Below, in pieces: positions 9,158-19,158 of a stretch of DNA of 64,000 nt. Numbering within the stretch: the stretch's first letter is position 1; each line of letters opens with the position of its first letter. The DNA is from JACRAR01 sp041674385. GTDB lineage: Bacteria; Pseudomonadota; Gammaproteobacteria; Burkholderiales; Rhodocyclaceae. A program made the translations under genes and the position numbers. The notes below the pieces were generated by a model. The model made no database searches and was not told the origin of the DNA. It saw only the letters and a program-made list of their open reading frames with translations. The DNA lies in NCBI GenBank assembly GCA_041674385.1, contig JBAYVU010000010.1:18343-82342 (forward strand). The letters run 5' to 3'.

Positions 9158-9619
9158 CGTCTGGCGCTGCGATCAGTTTGCGGATAATCTCGGTCGAAAA
9201 ACCGTGGCTTTGCAGGTAGCGTGCTTGGCGGGCCGTTTCGCGTCGATCGGGCATGCCGCCTGAATTGCTGCCGAATTTGCGGCGCCACAGTTCACGGGCG
9301 CGTTGCAATTCGTCGGCGATTCCCTCCTGGGCCAGGCTGGCTTGAATCAGTTCGCCATCGATGCCCTTGGCAAGTAACGTATGCCTGAGCTTGGCGGCGC
9401 CGAAGCGCGCCGCATGTGCGCGCACATAGGCTGCCGCCGTCCGCGCATCGGAGAGCAGTCCGGCTTGTTCGAGTTGATCGAGCACGGCGTTGATTTCCTC
9501 CAAAGTACCCAGGGCGGCAAGCTTCTGGGTGAGTTCGCTACGGCTGTGTTCTCGCCTGGCCAGAAGCTTGACTGCCCGCCCCCGCAGCGAAGGCTGCGGG
9601 CTGCCTGGCAGGGTTTTCA

Positions 9620-9620
<1 letters not shown>
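9150..9620 (-). CDS. recX: Regulatory protein RecX
   Basis: RecX binds RecA filaments and limits their growth. The 156-residue protein is rich in charged three-helix repeats (LARREHSRSELTQKL; AYVRAHAARFGAAKLRHTLLAKGI), the family pattern. It begins at 9620, sharing one base with the recA stop, so the two are translationally coupled. The next gene, lptB, overlaps it by 8 bp. Confidence 0.93.
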
Positions 9621-10642
<1,022 letters not shown>

Positions 10643-10670
10643 GCTTGTTCCTTTACGAAGTCGGTGAGAA

Positions 10671-11174
10671 TTATGGCACAGTTATTGCGCCCTTCAGCAG
10701 GGACAGGAGACCTTGCAACGAGGCGATGACAGCCTGCCGCCGGATGCTCTCGCGATTGCCGGAAAAACAACGCGTTTCGCTGATGACGGCCCCTTTGTCC
10801 CTGCACCAGGCGAAGCATACGGTACCCACTGGCTTACCAGGTGAGCCACCCTCGGGGCCGGCGATACCGGTAATGGCGAGGGCAACCTGGGCATGGGAAT
10901 GGGCCAGGGCGCCCAATGCCATCTCGCGGGCCGTCTCTTCGCTGACGGCACCATGACTGGCCAATGTCGCCTCCCGGACCCCAAGCATTTCCTGCTTGGC
11001 GGCGTTGGAATAGGTGACAAAACCGCGATCGAACCACCCCGAACTGCCCGCCGTGGCTGTAATCAATTCCGATGCCCAACCGCCAGTGCATGATTCGGCG
11101 CAAGCAAGCACCAACTTCTGGTTTGTCAAAGCGGTTCCGACGCTGATCGACAAGGCATTCAGTTCGGTATCCAT
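10671..11174 (-). CDS. pncC: Nicotinamide-nucleotide amidohydrolase (CinA C-terminal domain)
   Basis: PncC deamidates nicotinamide mononucleotide to nicotinic acid mononucleotide in pyridine nucleotide recycling. The 167 residues correspond to a stand-alone CinA C-terminal domain, with AESCTGGWASELITATAGSS near the start and AITGIAGPEGG in the middle; both are family hallmarks. It follows pgpA after one base and precedes recA, which is the conserved arrangement. Confidence 0.93.
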   Translation of the reverse strand: MDTELNALSISVGTALTNQKLVLACAESCTGGWASELITATAGSSGWFDRGFVTYSNAAKQEMLGVREATLASHGAVSEETAREMALGALAHSHAQVALAITGIAGPEGGSPGKPVGTVCFAWCRDKGAVISETRCFSGNRESIRRQAVIASLQGLLSLLKGAITVP

Positions 11175-11175
11175 C

Positions 11176-11679
11176 TCAGGCGAACACGACTTTGATGACT
11201 GCCAGGCTTAACAGGCTGTAGCCGGCGGCCACGACGTCGTCCATCATGACGCCTAAGCCGTTCTTGACCTGGCTGTCGAACCAGTTGGCAGGCGGCGGCT
11301 TGAGAATGTCGAAGCAACGGAACAGCAGGAAGGCGGCCAGTTGCCATAGCATGCCGGTCGGGGCAAGGAACAGTACCAGCCAGAACGCCACGATCTCGTC
11401 CCAGACGATGGCACCATGATCGACCACCCCAAGGTCGCGGCCAGTGCGGTCGCAGGCCAGCACGCCGTAGGCGAAGGCGGCCAGCAGGAAAATGGCGAAG
11501 TGGATATCGTTGCTGCCGAATGCCGGTCTGATCAATGGATAGAGCGCCCAGGCGAACAGTGTTCCGGCGGTGCCTGGGGCGACCGGCGACAGACCGCTAC
11601 CCATGCCGCAGGCGATGAAGTGCGCGGGATGGCCGAACAGAAAATTCCAGCGTGGCGGCGCGGTGGGTCGGTCTTTCAT
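11176..11679 (-). CDS. pgpA: Phosphatidylglycerophosphatase A
   Basis: PgpA removes the phosphate from phosphatidylglycerophosphate to give phosphatidylglycerol in the inner membrane. The 167 residues contain GSGLSPVAPGTAGTLFAW and DEIVAFWLVL, the conserved acidic and glycine motifs of the family, and several hydrophobic helices. It lies 13 bp after thiL and one base before pncC, in the common thiL-pgpA-pncC order. Confidence 0.93.
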   Translation of the reverse strand: MKDRPTAPPRWNFLFGHPAHFIACGMGSGLSPVAPGTAGTLFAWALYPLIRPAFGSNDIHFAIFLLAAFAYGVLACDRTGRDLGVVDHGAIVWDEIVAFWLVLFLAPTGMLWQLAAFLLFRCFDILKPPPANWFDSQVKNGLGVMMDDVVAAGYSLLSLAVIKVVFA

Positions 11680-11692
11680 GCGGCTCTATACT

Positions 11693-12688
11693 TCACGCAA
11701 AGTGATCGAAACCGCTGCGGGGCGGAGACCAGACGTTTCGATCGGCGTCCAACACGGTGATTTCGGGTGCGTTTCCTGCCGTGATCGTACCGACGCAGGC
11801 CAGCGGAAGATCCAGGCTGGCTGCCAGTGCCGCGACTTCATCATGGTCATCGGGCGGCGCAGTAAACACCAGTTCGTAGTCATCGCCGCCAGCCAGCAGG
11901 CAGTCCCTTGCCAGGCTTGGGTTGGCGCAAGAGGCCAAGGCGGTTCTGGGCATCCGGGCGAGAGACAGGGTCGCCGCCACGCCCGATCGTTCGAGGATGT
12001 GTCCCAGGTCGGCGAGCAGTCCGTCGGAAATGTCGATCGCGGCGCTGGCCAGGTTGCGCAAGGCCAGGCCAAGCGCCAGCCGCGGCTGTGGGCGATGCAA
12101 TGCGGCGAGACAATCGGTCAGCGCCGGTTCATCCAGTTTGCAGCGTTCCTGCAGATGCGCCAGACCCAGTGCGGCGCGGCCTGGGGCACCGGAAAGCCAT
12201 ATCTCGTCGCCAGGGCGGGCGCCGGAACGAAGCAACGCCTGATCGGCAGGGACTTCGCCGAAAATGGTGACGCAAAAATTCATGGGGCCACGGGTGGTGT
12301 CGCCGCCGATGACATCCACCTCGAATGCCGCTGCGCAGGCAAAGAAACCTTGTGCAAAAGCGGCAATCCAGCGCTCGTCGGCGTCTGGCAGTGCCACCGC
12401 CAATAACGCCCAACGAGGTTGCGCACCCATCGCGGCCATGTCGGAAATATTCACTGCCAGGCATTTCCAACCGATATCTGCCGGGTCGGTGTCGGGCAGA
12501 AAATGCGTTCCGGCTACCAGCATATCGGTGGAAACCACCAGGGTCATGCCCGGCGTCGGATTGACCAGGGCGCCGTCGTCGCCCACGCCGAGCAAGCTGT
12601 GCGGCGTCGGTCGGGTGAAGTAACGGGCGATTAGATCGAACTCTGAGGGCACTTCGTCACCGTCAATAATAGGGCCCAGCGCCGCCAC
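11693..12688 (-). CDS. thiL: Thiamine-monophosphate kinase
   Basis: ThiL phosphorylates thiamine monophosphate to the cofactor thiamine diphosphate. The protein has the conserved beginning SEFDLIARYF, the GDDGALV metal/ATP loop, VSTDMLVAGTHF and DISDGLLADLGHIL. The ATG at 12688 gives 331 residues. A GTG twelve codons later, directly before PSEFDLI, would match the usual family start and may be the real one. It sits between nusB and pgpA, as in many proteobacteria. Confidence 0.93.
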   Translation of the reverse strand: MAALGPIIDGDEVPSEFDLIARYFTRPTPHSLLGVGDDGALVNPTPGMTLVVSTDMLVAGTHFLPDTDPADIGWKCLAVNISDMAAMGAQPRWALLAVALPDADERWIAAFAQGFFACAAAFEVDVIGGDTTRGPMNFCVTIFGEVPADQALLRSGARPGDEIWLSGAPGRAALGLAHLQERCKLDEPALTDCLAALHRPQPRLALGLALRNLASAAIDISDGLLADLGHILERSGVAATLSLARMPRTALASCANPSLARDCLLAGGDDYELVFTAPPDDHDEVAALAASLDLPLACVGTITAGNAPEITVLDADRNVWSPPRSGFDHFA

Positions 12689-12721
12689 GGTTTTTCCCGC
12701 GTTCCGTGAGAATTACCTGAC

Positions 12722-13150
12722 TTACCTGACGCCAGTTTCTTCGGAGCGGAGGGGGGCAACCAATTTATCGAGTACGCCATTGACGAATTTATGGCCGTCC
12801 GTCCCGCCGTAGTTCTTGGCCAATTCGATGGCCTCGTTGAGAACGACGCGGTAGGGCGTCTCGGAAAAATGGCTGAATTCGCATGCTGCAAGCAGCAGGA
12901 TACTCCGCTCGATCGGCGAAATTTCTGCCCAGGGGCGATCGATGTATGGTTTGAGCGATGCCTGCAAAGCGGCGGCATTGTCCAGGGTGTGGCTCAGGAG
13001 CGCCTGGTAGAACACATTGTCCGCCTTGTCGAAACCCGACACGCCGGCTGCCTGAGCCTCTATGGCCGCCATATCCTGCCCCCCGACCTGCCATTGATAG
13101 AGGCCTTGCAGGACGAACTCGCGGGCGCGTCGGCGCGCGGACTTGCTCAT
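12722..13150 (-). CDS. nusB: Transcription antitermination protein NusB
   Basis: NusB with NusE (S10) binds boxA RNA and supports antitermination of ribosomal RNA transcription. The 142 residues are all-helical with RRRAREFVLQGLYQWQ at the start and YRVVLNEAIELAKNYGGTDGHKFVNGVLD near the end, both diagnostic. The start overlaps the ribH stop by 4 bp (ATGA), indicating coupling. Confidence 0.95.
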   Translation of the reverse strand: MSKSARRRAREFVLQGLYQWQVGGQDMAAIEAQAAGVSGFDKADNVFYQALLSHTLDNAAALQASLKPYIDRPWAEISPIERSILLLAACEFSHFSETPYRVVLNEAIELAKNYGGTDGHKFVNGVLDKLVAPLRSEETGVR

Positions 13151-13623
13151 TTGGCTTTGACCGATTTCAACAGATTGGCCATCTCGATGGCCGCCTGCGC
13201 GGCTTCTGCGCCTTTCAGCGACATGCGCGCCGTTGCCTGGTCGTCATCCTCGGTGGTGAGAACGGCATTGGCGATCGGAATGCCGGTATTGAGCTGGACA
13301 TCGGTGATGCCGCGCGCCGATTCATTGGCGACGATTTCGAAATGATAGGTCTCGCCGCGAATTACGCAGCCGATGGCGACCAGCGCATCGAACTTGCCGC
13401 TCTGCGCCATGGTTTGCAGAGCCAATGGAATCTCCAGCGCGCCGGGCACGCTGGCAATCGCCATATCGGCCGGGGCGACGCCGAGACGCTTCAATTCGGC
13501 GGCGCAGGCGGACAGCAAGCCCTCGCCGACATCCGGGTTGAAGCGGCTCACGACAATGCCGACGCGCAGGCCATGACCGGCGAGCTTGGGTTCGAGTTCC
13601 AGGATATCGTTGAAGCGTGCCAT
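13147..13623 (-). CDS. ribH: 6,7-dimethyl-8-ribityllumazine synthase
   Basis: RibH condenses the butanone phosphate made by RibB with the pyrimidine from RibD to give the lumazine precursor of riboflavin. The 158 residues carry the substrate motifs VPGALEIPLA and ALVAIGCVIRGETYHFE. It is followed by nusB with a 4-bp overlap and preceded by the ribB(X) gene. Confidence 0.95.
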   Translation of the reverse strand: MARFNDILELEPKLAGHGLRVGIVVSRFNPDVGEGLLSACAAELKRLGVAPADMAIASVPGALEIPLALQTMAQSGKFDALVAIGCVIRGETYHFEIVANESARGITDVQLNTGIPIANAVLTTEDDDQATARMSLKGAEAAQAAIEMANLLKSVKAK

Positions 13624-13631
13624 GGTGTTCC

Positions 13632-14738
13632 TCAGTTTTTTGTGCCGTCAGGCGACAGGTAGCCGCAGATTTCCAGCCCGAAGCCGGTCATGCTGGGCAT
13701 CTTGCGCCGAGTGGCCAGCAGGCGCATCTTGCCGACGCCCAGGTTTCTCAGGATTTGCGCGCCTATGCCATACAGGCGCGGGTCCCACTTGGCGCCGGGC
13801 CGCGAAGAAGGGGGCTCGTCGTTGAATGCGGCGAGCAAGTCCATTCCGCTTTCGGCGCGCCGCAGCATGACGATCACCCCGCTGCCGGCAGCGGCGATGG
13901 TTTGCATCGCCTGGTCGACGCTGAATGTATGACGCTGGCTTTGACAGTCGAGAAAATCGAGTATCGAAATAGGTTCATGCACCCGCACCAGCGTCTCATT
14001 TTCAGCGCAGATATCGCCCAGGCTCAAGGCGAGGTGGACTTCGCCGGAAGTCTTGTCCTCAAACGCGGAGAGGCGAAAGTGGCCATGATGGCAGTCTATC
14101 TCCTTCCTGGCCACACACTCGATCAGGGTTTCGTTCTCGCTACGGTAGTGGATCAGATCTCTAATGGTGCCGATCTTGAGGTTATGCTGGGCGGCGAACT
14201 CCAGGAGGTCGGGCAGGCGCGCCATGGTGCCGTCCTCTTTGAGGATTTCGCAGATCACTGCGGCCGGTTCCCATCCGCCGAGCTGGGCCAGGTCGCAGCC
14301 GGCTTCGGTATGCCCGGCGCGTACCAGCACGCCGCCGTTTTGCGCCATCAAGGGGAAAATATGGCCGGGTTGGACGAGATCGGTGGGCTTGGCGTGCTTT
14401 GCCGTGGCGGCTTTCACGGTGCGCGAGCGATCTTGGGCCGAGATGCCGGTGGTGACGCCCTCGGCCGCTTCGATCGAAAGCGTGAAGGCGGTGCCATGCG
14501 GACTGCGGTTGTCGCGCACCATCAGCGGCAGGTTCAACTGGTGGCAACGCGTCTCGGTGAGCGTCAGGCAGATCAGGCCGCGGCCGAATCTGGCCATGAA
14601 ATTGATTGCCTCAGGCGTGACATGTTCTGCGGCAATGACAAGATCGCCCTCGTTCTCGCGGTCTTCCTCGTCGACGAGTATGACCATTTTGCCGCTACGG
14701 ATGTCGGCGATGATGTCTTCGATCGGGCTGACGCTCAT
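13632..14738 (-). CDS. ribB: 3,4-dihydroxy-2-butanone 4-phosphate synthase with degenerate GTP cyclohydrolase II-like domain (RibBX type)
   Basis: The N-terminal domain (about residues 1-200) is a complete DHBP synthase, with DEEDRENEGDLVIAAEHV, RGLICL and GRPGHIFPL-type motifs (VQPGHIFPLMA). The C-terminal 160 residues resemble GTP cyclohydrolase II and keep the YGIGAQIL segment. They lack the zinc cysteine cluster (normally C followed by CxC): the matching stretch reads VRVHEPISILDFLDC. This fits the RibBX hybrids described in other proteobacteria, in which only the RibB half is active, so a true RibA should exist elsewhere. ATG at 14738 is chosen; the frame upstream to 15251 is a shadow of ribE. 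Confidence 0.9.
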   Translation of the reverse strand: MSVSPIEDIIADIRSGKMVILVDEEDRENEGDLVIAAEHVTPEAINFMARFGRGLICLTLTETRCHQLNLPLMVRDNRSPHGTAFTLSIEAAEGVTTGISAQDRSRTVKAATAKHAKPTDLVQPGHIFPLMAQNGGVLVRAGHTEAGCDLAQLGGWEPAAVICEILKEDGTMARLPDLLEFAAQHNLKIGTIRDLIHYRSENETLIECVARKEIDCHHGHFRLSAFEDKTSGEVHLALSLGDICAENETLVRVHEPISILDFLDCQSQRHTFSVDQAMQTIAAAGSGVIVMLRRAESGMDLLAAFNDEPPSSRPGAKWDPRLYGIGAQILRNLGVGKMRLLATRRKMPSMTGFGLEICGYLSPDGTKN

Positions 14739-14812
14739 GGGAGATATTTGTCCTGGGAAATTGTCATTGGAATCGGCTCGTCCGGTGCCGCGACAGCGGC
14801 GCGGCGAAAAGG

Positions 14813-15409
14813 TTAAACGGCGTCCTCGCCTGCCAGCATGCGCTCGACGTAGCGCGCGATCAGGTCGACTTCGAGGTTGACGCGACTGCCGGGTTTGAGG
14901 CGCTTCATGGTGGTGACTGCCACGGTGTGCGGGATCAGGTTGATCGAGAATTCCGCTCCCTCGACCGCGTTGGTGGTCAGGCTCACGCCATCGACGCAAA
15001 TCGAGCCCTTGCGCGCAATGTACTTGGCAAGCGACTGCGGAGCGCGGATCACCAGTTCGTACGATTCGCCGATCGGCTCGAACTTGATCACCGCGCCGAC
15101 GCCATCGACATGCCCCGAAACCAGATGGCCGCCAAGCCGGTCGGACAAGCGCAGCGCCTTTTCCAGGTTGAGTTCTCCGGGCGCGTCCAGTCCGACGGTA
15201 CAGTCCAGCGTTTCGCGCGAGACATCGACGCTGAAGCAATTGTCTTCGCATGCGATGACCGTGAGGCAGACGCCGCTACAGGCGATGGAATCGCCCAGCG
15301 CGATGTCGCCGAGATCCAGCGAGCCGGCATCGACGAGGAGGGTGACGCCCTTTTCGCGGGGGGTAATGCGGATTATCTTGCCGGTAGCGGCGATGATGCC
15401 AGAGAACAT
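14813..15409 (-). CDS. ribE: Riboflavin synthase alpha chain
   Basis: This enzyme dismutates two lumazine molecules to riboflavin. The ATG at 15409 gives the standard start MFSGIIAATGKI and 198 residues; a longer start at 15424 adds five residues. Two lumazine-binding repeats are visible, the first around GVCLTV and the second around GVSLTTNAVEG. It lies 74 bp upstream of ribB(X), and I see no FMN riboswitch in front of either gene. Confidence 0.95.
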   Translation of the reverse strand: MFSGIIAATGKIIRITPREKGVTLLVDAGSLDLGDIALGDSIACSGVCLTVIACEDNCFSVDVSRETLDCTVGLDAPGELNLEKALRLSDRLGGHLVSGHVDGVGAVIKFEPIGESYELVIRAPQSLAKYIARKGSICVDGVSLTTNAVEGAEFSINLIPHTVAVTTMKRLKPGSRVNLEVDLIARYVERMLAGEDAV

Positions 15410-15444
15410 GGTAGTTTCAGCCACAAAACCGCTATTGTAGGCGA

Positions 15445-17259
15445 TCAGTGCCGGGTAAGGGCCTTGTCCAGCACATTGGCGAATGTTCCTGCCTCCTGGA
15501 AGCCCACCACACGTAGTTCGCGTAGTTCGTTAACCTCCACTCCCTTGGCATCGAAGAAAATGATGCCGGGCGGGCCGAACAGGTCGAAACGCTTGAGCAT
15601 CGCCTGGTCTTCAGGACTGTTGGCGGTTACGTCGGCCTTGATCAGCAGCATCTTGTTCATACGTGCGACGACGGCCGGATCGCTGAAGGTGTAGCGTTCC
15701 ATTTCCTTGCATGAGACGCACCAGTCGGCGTAGAAATCGAGCATCACGGGTTTGTTCGGGTTTTTCAGCCTGGCTTCCAGTTCGGCCAGCGACCCGACCC
15801 GCTCGAACTTCGGGCTATGCCCCTCGTTGCCGGCGCTGGCGCCGCGCAGAAAACCGAGCGGTTGCAGCGGATCGCGGCTGCCACCCAAGGCGCCGAGCAA
15901 CAGCGCGGCGCCCAGCAACAAGGCCAGCACCCCGAGTCCCTTGCCGAACTTCAGCCAGCCATGCGCATGCGGCGGCAGCGGATCGAGCGCGTGCAGGTAG
16001 ATGGCGGAAAAAATCAGCAGCGTTGCCCATGCCAACATTTGCGCCACGGCCGGGATTACCGGGGCGACCAGCCAGACCGCCAGGCCGAGCAGCAATACCC
16101 CGAAGAATTGTTTGACCGCCTCCATCCACGGTCCGGGTTTGGGCAGCAGGTGGCGCGCCGAGGTGCCGATCAGGATCAGCGGCAAACCCATGCCCAGCGC
16201 CATGACGAACAGCGCTCCGCCGCCGAGCGCGGCATCGCCGGTCTTGGCGATGTACAACAGCGCGCCGGCCAGCGGTGCGGCGACGCAGGGGCCGACGATG
16301 ACGGCCGAGAGAGAGCCCATGGCCACCACGCCGTGCAGGCTGCCCGCCTGCTGACGATTGGCCTCGTCGCTGAGCTTGGTTTGCAGGGCGGACGGGAGCT
16401 GCAACTCATAGAGGCCGAACATCGACAAGGACAAGGCCACGAAAATCAGGGAAAAACCGCTCAAGACCCAGACGTTTTGCAGCGCGCTTGAAATCAATGT
16501 GCCGGACAGCCCGGCGGCGACGCCGAAGACGGCGTAAGTCAATGCCATCCCCAAGACATAGGTTAACGACAACAGGAAAGCCCGCGATTTGCTGATGTCA
16601 TGGCCATGGCCGACGATGATGCCGGAGAGAATGGGTACCATCGGCAACATGCAGGGCGTAAAAGCGAGCGCCAGACCCGACCCGAAGAAAAACAGCAGTA
16701 TGGTGAGTATGCTGGCGTTTTTAAGCAGTCTGGCTATTTGCGAGGTCTCGTCGTCTCCAGCCGCCGCCGAGCCGGATAATTTCTCCGGAGCGTCGGGCGC
16801 CTGGGCGACGGCCCCGGCCGGGAGCAGCTTGACGACTGCTTGCTGTGGGTTGGGCGGATAGCAGATGCCGAAATCGGCGCAACCCTGCGAACTGACTTTC
16901 AAGGTCAGGGAGGTTGCGGGAAGCCCTCCCTCCGCTGCGCTGGCGGCCTTGATCGGCAGCAATATTTTGACCTCATTGCGGTAGGTTTCGACCTTGCCAA
17001 AATTTTCGTCGTCCTTGATCTTTCCCGGCGGGAATTGCGGATTGCCGAGTTTGACGGTTTCCGCGCCCCGTTCGATGGCGAACTTGAACTTGTCGCGGTA
17101 AAGGTAATAGCCATCGGCGATTTGCCAGCGTGCCTCGATGGTTCCCGGGTCGACGGCCCTGGCGGAAAATTTGAATGCCAGCTCGGGGTTGAGCGGTTGC
17201 TCGGCGCCAAGGGCAAGATTGGTAGCAAAAATCAGTAACAGCAGCAGTCGCTTCAGCAT
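15445..17259 (-). CDS. dsbD: Thiol:disulfide interchange protein DsbD
   Basis: DsbD moves electrons from cytoplasmic thioredoxin to periplasmic thiol proteins and cytochrome c maturation. ATG at 17259 gives about 604 residues with a signal peptide (KRLLLLLIFATNLALG). The N-terminal alpha domain has the redox cysteines in GCADFGICYPP. A central eight-helix domain contains TPCMLPMVPILSGII. The C-terminal thioredoxin-like gamma domain has YADWCVSCKEME. All three redox pairs are present. The start overlaps the cutA stop by 7 bp. Confidence 0.95.
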   Translation of the reverse strand: MLKRLLLLLIFATNLALGAEQPLNPELAFKFSARAVDPGTIEARWQIADGYYLYRDKFKFAIERGAETVKLGNPQFPPGKIKDDENFGKVETYRNEVKILLPIKAASAAEGGLPATSLTLKVSSQGCADFGICYPPNPQQAVVKLLPAGAVAQAPDAPEKLSGSAAAGDDETSQIARLLKNASILTILLFFFGSGLALAFTPCMLPMVPILSGIIVGHGHDISKSRAFLLSLTYVLGMALTYAVFGVAAGLSGTLISSALQNVWVLSGFSLIFVALSLSMFGLYELQLPSALQTKLSDEANRQQAGSLHGVVAMGSLSAVIVGPCVAAPLAGALLYIAKTGDAALGGGALFVMALGMGLPLILIGTSARHLLPKPGPWMEAVKQFFGVLLLGLAVWLVAPVIPAVAQMLAWATLLIFSAIYLHALDPLPPHAHGWLKFGKGLGVLALLLGAALLLGALGGSRDPLQPLGFLRGASAGNEGHSPKFERVGSLAELEARLKNPNKPVMLDFYADWCVSCKEMERYTFSDPAVVARMNKMLLIKADVTANSPEDQAMLKRFDLFGPPGIIFFDAKGVEVNELRELRVVGFQEAGTFANVLDKALTRH

Positions 17260-17603
17260 GTGAGGTCGGTCGTCTTGGCAGGGTCGGTGAACGCTGTTTC
17301 CGTGGCCACCCAAGCGAGATACTTGGGCAAGCCGCACTCGATTGGGACAGCGACAATTTCGGGAAGTTCGTACGGATGGTGGGCCAGGATCGCCGTTTCG
17401 AGTGCGGGGTAGCGTTCCGTTGTCGTCTTGATGAACATGGGCACTTCGTTTGCGGCTTCGATCTTGTCCTGCCAGCGATATACCGAGCGGCAGGGTGCCA
17501 GGATATTCACGCAGGCCGCCAGGCGTTGCTCGACCAGCAAGGTCGCCAGCCTCTCCGCGCTATCCGCGTCCGGCAGGTTGGTCAGAAGTAGCAATGCGCC
17601 CAT
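17253..17603 (-). CDS. cutA: Divalent cation tolerance protein CutA
   Basis: CutA1 is a small trimeric protein related to PII, linked to tolerance of copper and other divalent cations, though its exact role is unsettled. The 116 residues contain LLVEQRLAACVNI, SVYRWQDKIEAANEVPMFIKT and HPYELPEIVAVPI, the conserved segments. ATG at 17603 is used; the open frame continues upstream to 18383, but that part is antisense to the coiled-coil gene and not coding. It overlaps dsbD by 7 bp. Confidence 0.93.
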   Translation of the reverse strand: MGALLLLTNLPDADSAERLATLLVEQRLAACVNILAPCRSVYRWQDKIEAANEVPMFIKTTTERYPALETAILAHHPYELPEIVAVPIECGLPKYLAWVATETAFTDPAKTTDLTC

Positions 17604-17767
17604 GCCGCCGATTCTACCGCGCTTCGGATGAATCAGTGATAAGGGGTTTTCCCTGCGGTTTTCCGCGCTGCTGCAACTGCCGAAAGCATAGATAATGAAG
17701 AAAATTCGTGTGCATGGTATGGAATGTATGCTGTGTGCATCCACATTCACGATCTTGAAACCATGGG

Positions 17768-19042
17768 GTGACCCTATTGACTCAGTCGCTGCAGGATTCT
17801 GATCAAACCCGGCCGCCGCAGTCTGCAACCACTGCGAGCGGAACCGGGGCCAGTCCCGAAGCCAGGGCGATTGCCGAGGCGCAGGCGGAAATTCTGGCGG
17901 AGCAGGCGGCTCTGGAACAGGCTCAGCAACGCGAGGAGAGTGAACGCGGTTTGACACGGCAATTTGCAAGCCGGGCCGAGGCCGAACGCGCAGCGGAAGC
18001 CAAGATGGTGGAACGCATCGCCGCTGAAGGGCGGCTTGCCATCGAGGCGCGTCGGCGGGGCAAGGCCGAAGCCGAAGCGCGCTTGAATGCGGAAGCCCGG
18101 CTCGACGCCGAGCGGCGCTTGGAGCAGGCCGCCCTGGAGCGGCAAACCAACGAAACCGAGGCGGCCACTCAAGCCGCAGCGCGCGAGCAGGCGGAGGCCG
18201 AAATTCTGGCGAGCGCCCAGCGTCGTGCCAAGTCCGATGCCGCAGCGATCGAGGCGGCGCGACGGCGTACCGAGACCGACCAACGCACCCGTCAGCACGC
18301 GGATGCGCGGGTTGCTGCCGAAGCCGAAGCGGAGCGGCTGGCCCGCGAGCGGATCGAAGCGGATGCCCAGGCGCTGGAAGCATTCCGGTTGCGCGAGCAG
18401 AGCGAAAGCGAGGCCAAGGCGCTGGCGGATATCCGCACCCGCGCCGACCATATTCTGGAAACCCAGGCGCATGCCCTGATTGCCGCGGAGCGGACGGCGA
18501 CGGCAGCCGCTACGGCAAGGATAGACGCCGAAAACCAGGCAACCAGGCAGGCTCGCGACAAGCTGGCGGCGGAAACCGAAGCGCGCCGCTGCAGCGAGGC
18601 GCGAGCCGAGGCGGAACAACGTGCGGAAGCCGCCGCGCTGGCCCGACAGACAGCCGCAGCGCAGCTGCAGGAGGAGACCGATGCGAATCGTGCCGCGGCG
18701 AAACAAGCGGCTGCCACACGGCGGACACGGGTCAAGCTGGAGTGGTCGGTTTTCCGCGGCAGCCTGCGCGTCATGGGCGGGCGCCTGGTGGGCATGCTCA
18801 GCTTCTTCCTGCTGCTGCTGGGCATCGTGGTCGGCGCCTGGATGCGCGGCACACTGGGCGACCATGGTCCCGGCGGAATAAATGCCCAGGGGATGCTCAA
18901 CAATTTGACCAAAGTGATAGGCTACGCACAGGACAGCGGTGAAAGTCCGCGATTGGCAAAAGTGCCGTTGCGGCTTCGTCTGGACAAAGACCTTGAGGCC
19001 ATTGGACGCGGCGTACAACGCTTGCCGGGCAAGCGCGACTGA
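17768..19042 (+). CDS. Ala/Glu/Arg-rich coiled-coil protein with one C-terminal membrane segment
   Basis: I do not recognise a named family. The 424 residues start at a GTG (17768). Residues about 25-320 are almost entirely Ala, Glu, Arg and Gln in heptad-like order (AEAEARLNAEARLDAERRLE), predicting a very long coiled coil. Near residue 340 there is one hydrophobic segment, MLSFFLLLLGIVVGAWM, and then about 65 residues that would sit across the membrane. It lies upstream of the polysaccharide genes in the same direction and is separated from cutA by 164 bp. A scaffold or envelope-spanning role is possible but is only inference. Confidence 0.75.
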   Translation: MTLLTQSLQDSDQTRPPQSATTASGTGASPEARAIAEAQAEILAEQAALEQAQQREESERGLTRQFASRAEAERAAEAKMVERIAAEGRLAIEARRRGKAEAEARLNAEARLDAERRLEQAALERQTNETEAATQAAAREQAEAEILASAQRRAKSDAAAIEAARRRTETDQRTRQHADARVAAEAEAERLARERIEADAQALEAFRLREQSESEAKALADIRTRADHILETQAHALIAAERTATAAATARIDAENQATRQARDKLAAETEARRCSEARAEAEQRAEAAALARQTAAAQLQEETDANRAAAKQAAATRRTRVKLEWSVFRGSLRVMGGRLVGMLSFFLLLLGIVVGAWMRGTLGDHGPGGINAQGMLNNLTKVIGYAQDSGESPRLAKVPLRLRLDKDLEAIGRGVQRLPGKRD

Positions 19043-19158
19043 ATCATTGGATTGCCATTGCCGGCTGAAGGATGGCGCTTGCAGACGGATTGGATGAATC
19101 GCATCGATAAGATCAACCCAGCATCTTCCGGCAATTCCCCGGCGACGGATTCCTGGCG

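Noticed and set aside
10643..10700. SOS (LexA) box in front of recA
   Set aside because: I saw no CTG-N10-CAG palindrome of acceptable quality in the gap; a weak CTGTGCC...CTCAC stretch is too far from consensus.
14739..15460. FMN riboswitch upstream of the riboflavin genes
   Set aside because: The short gaps show none of the conserved RFN-element segments, and the genes are packed too tightly for one.
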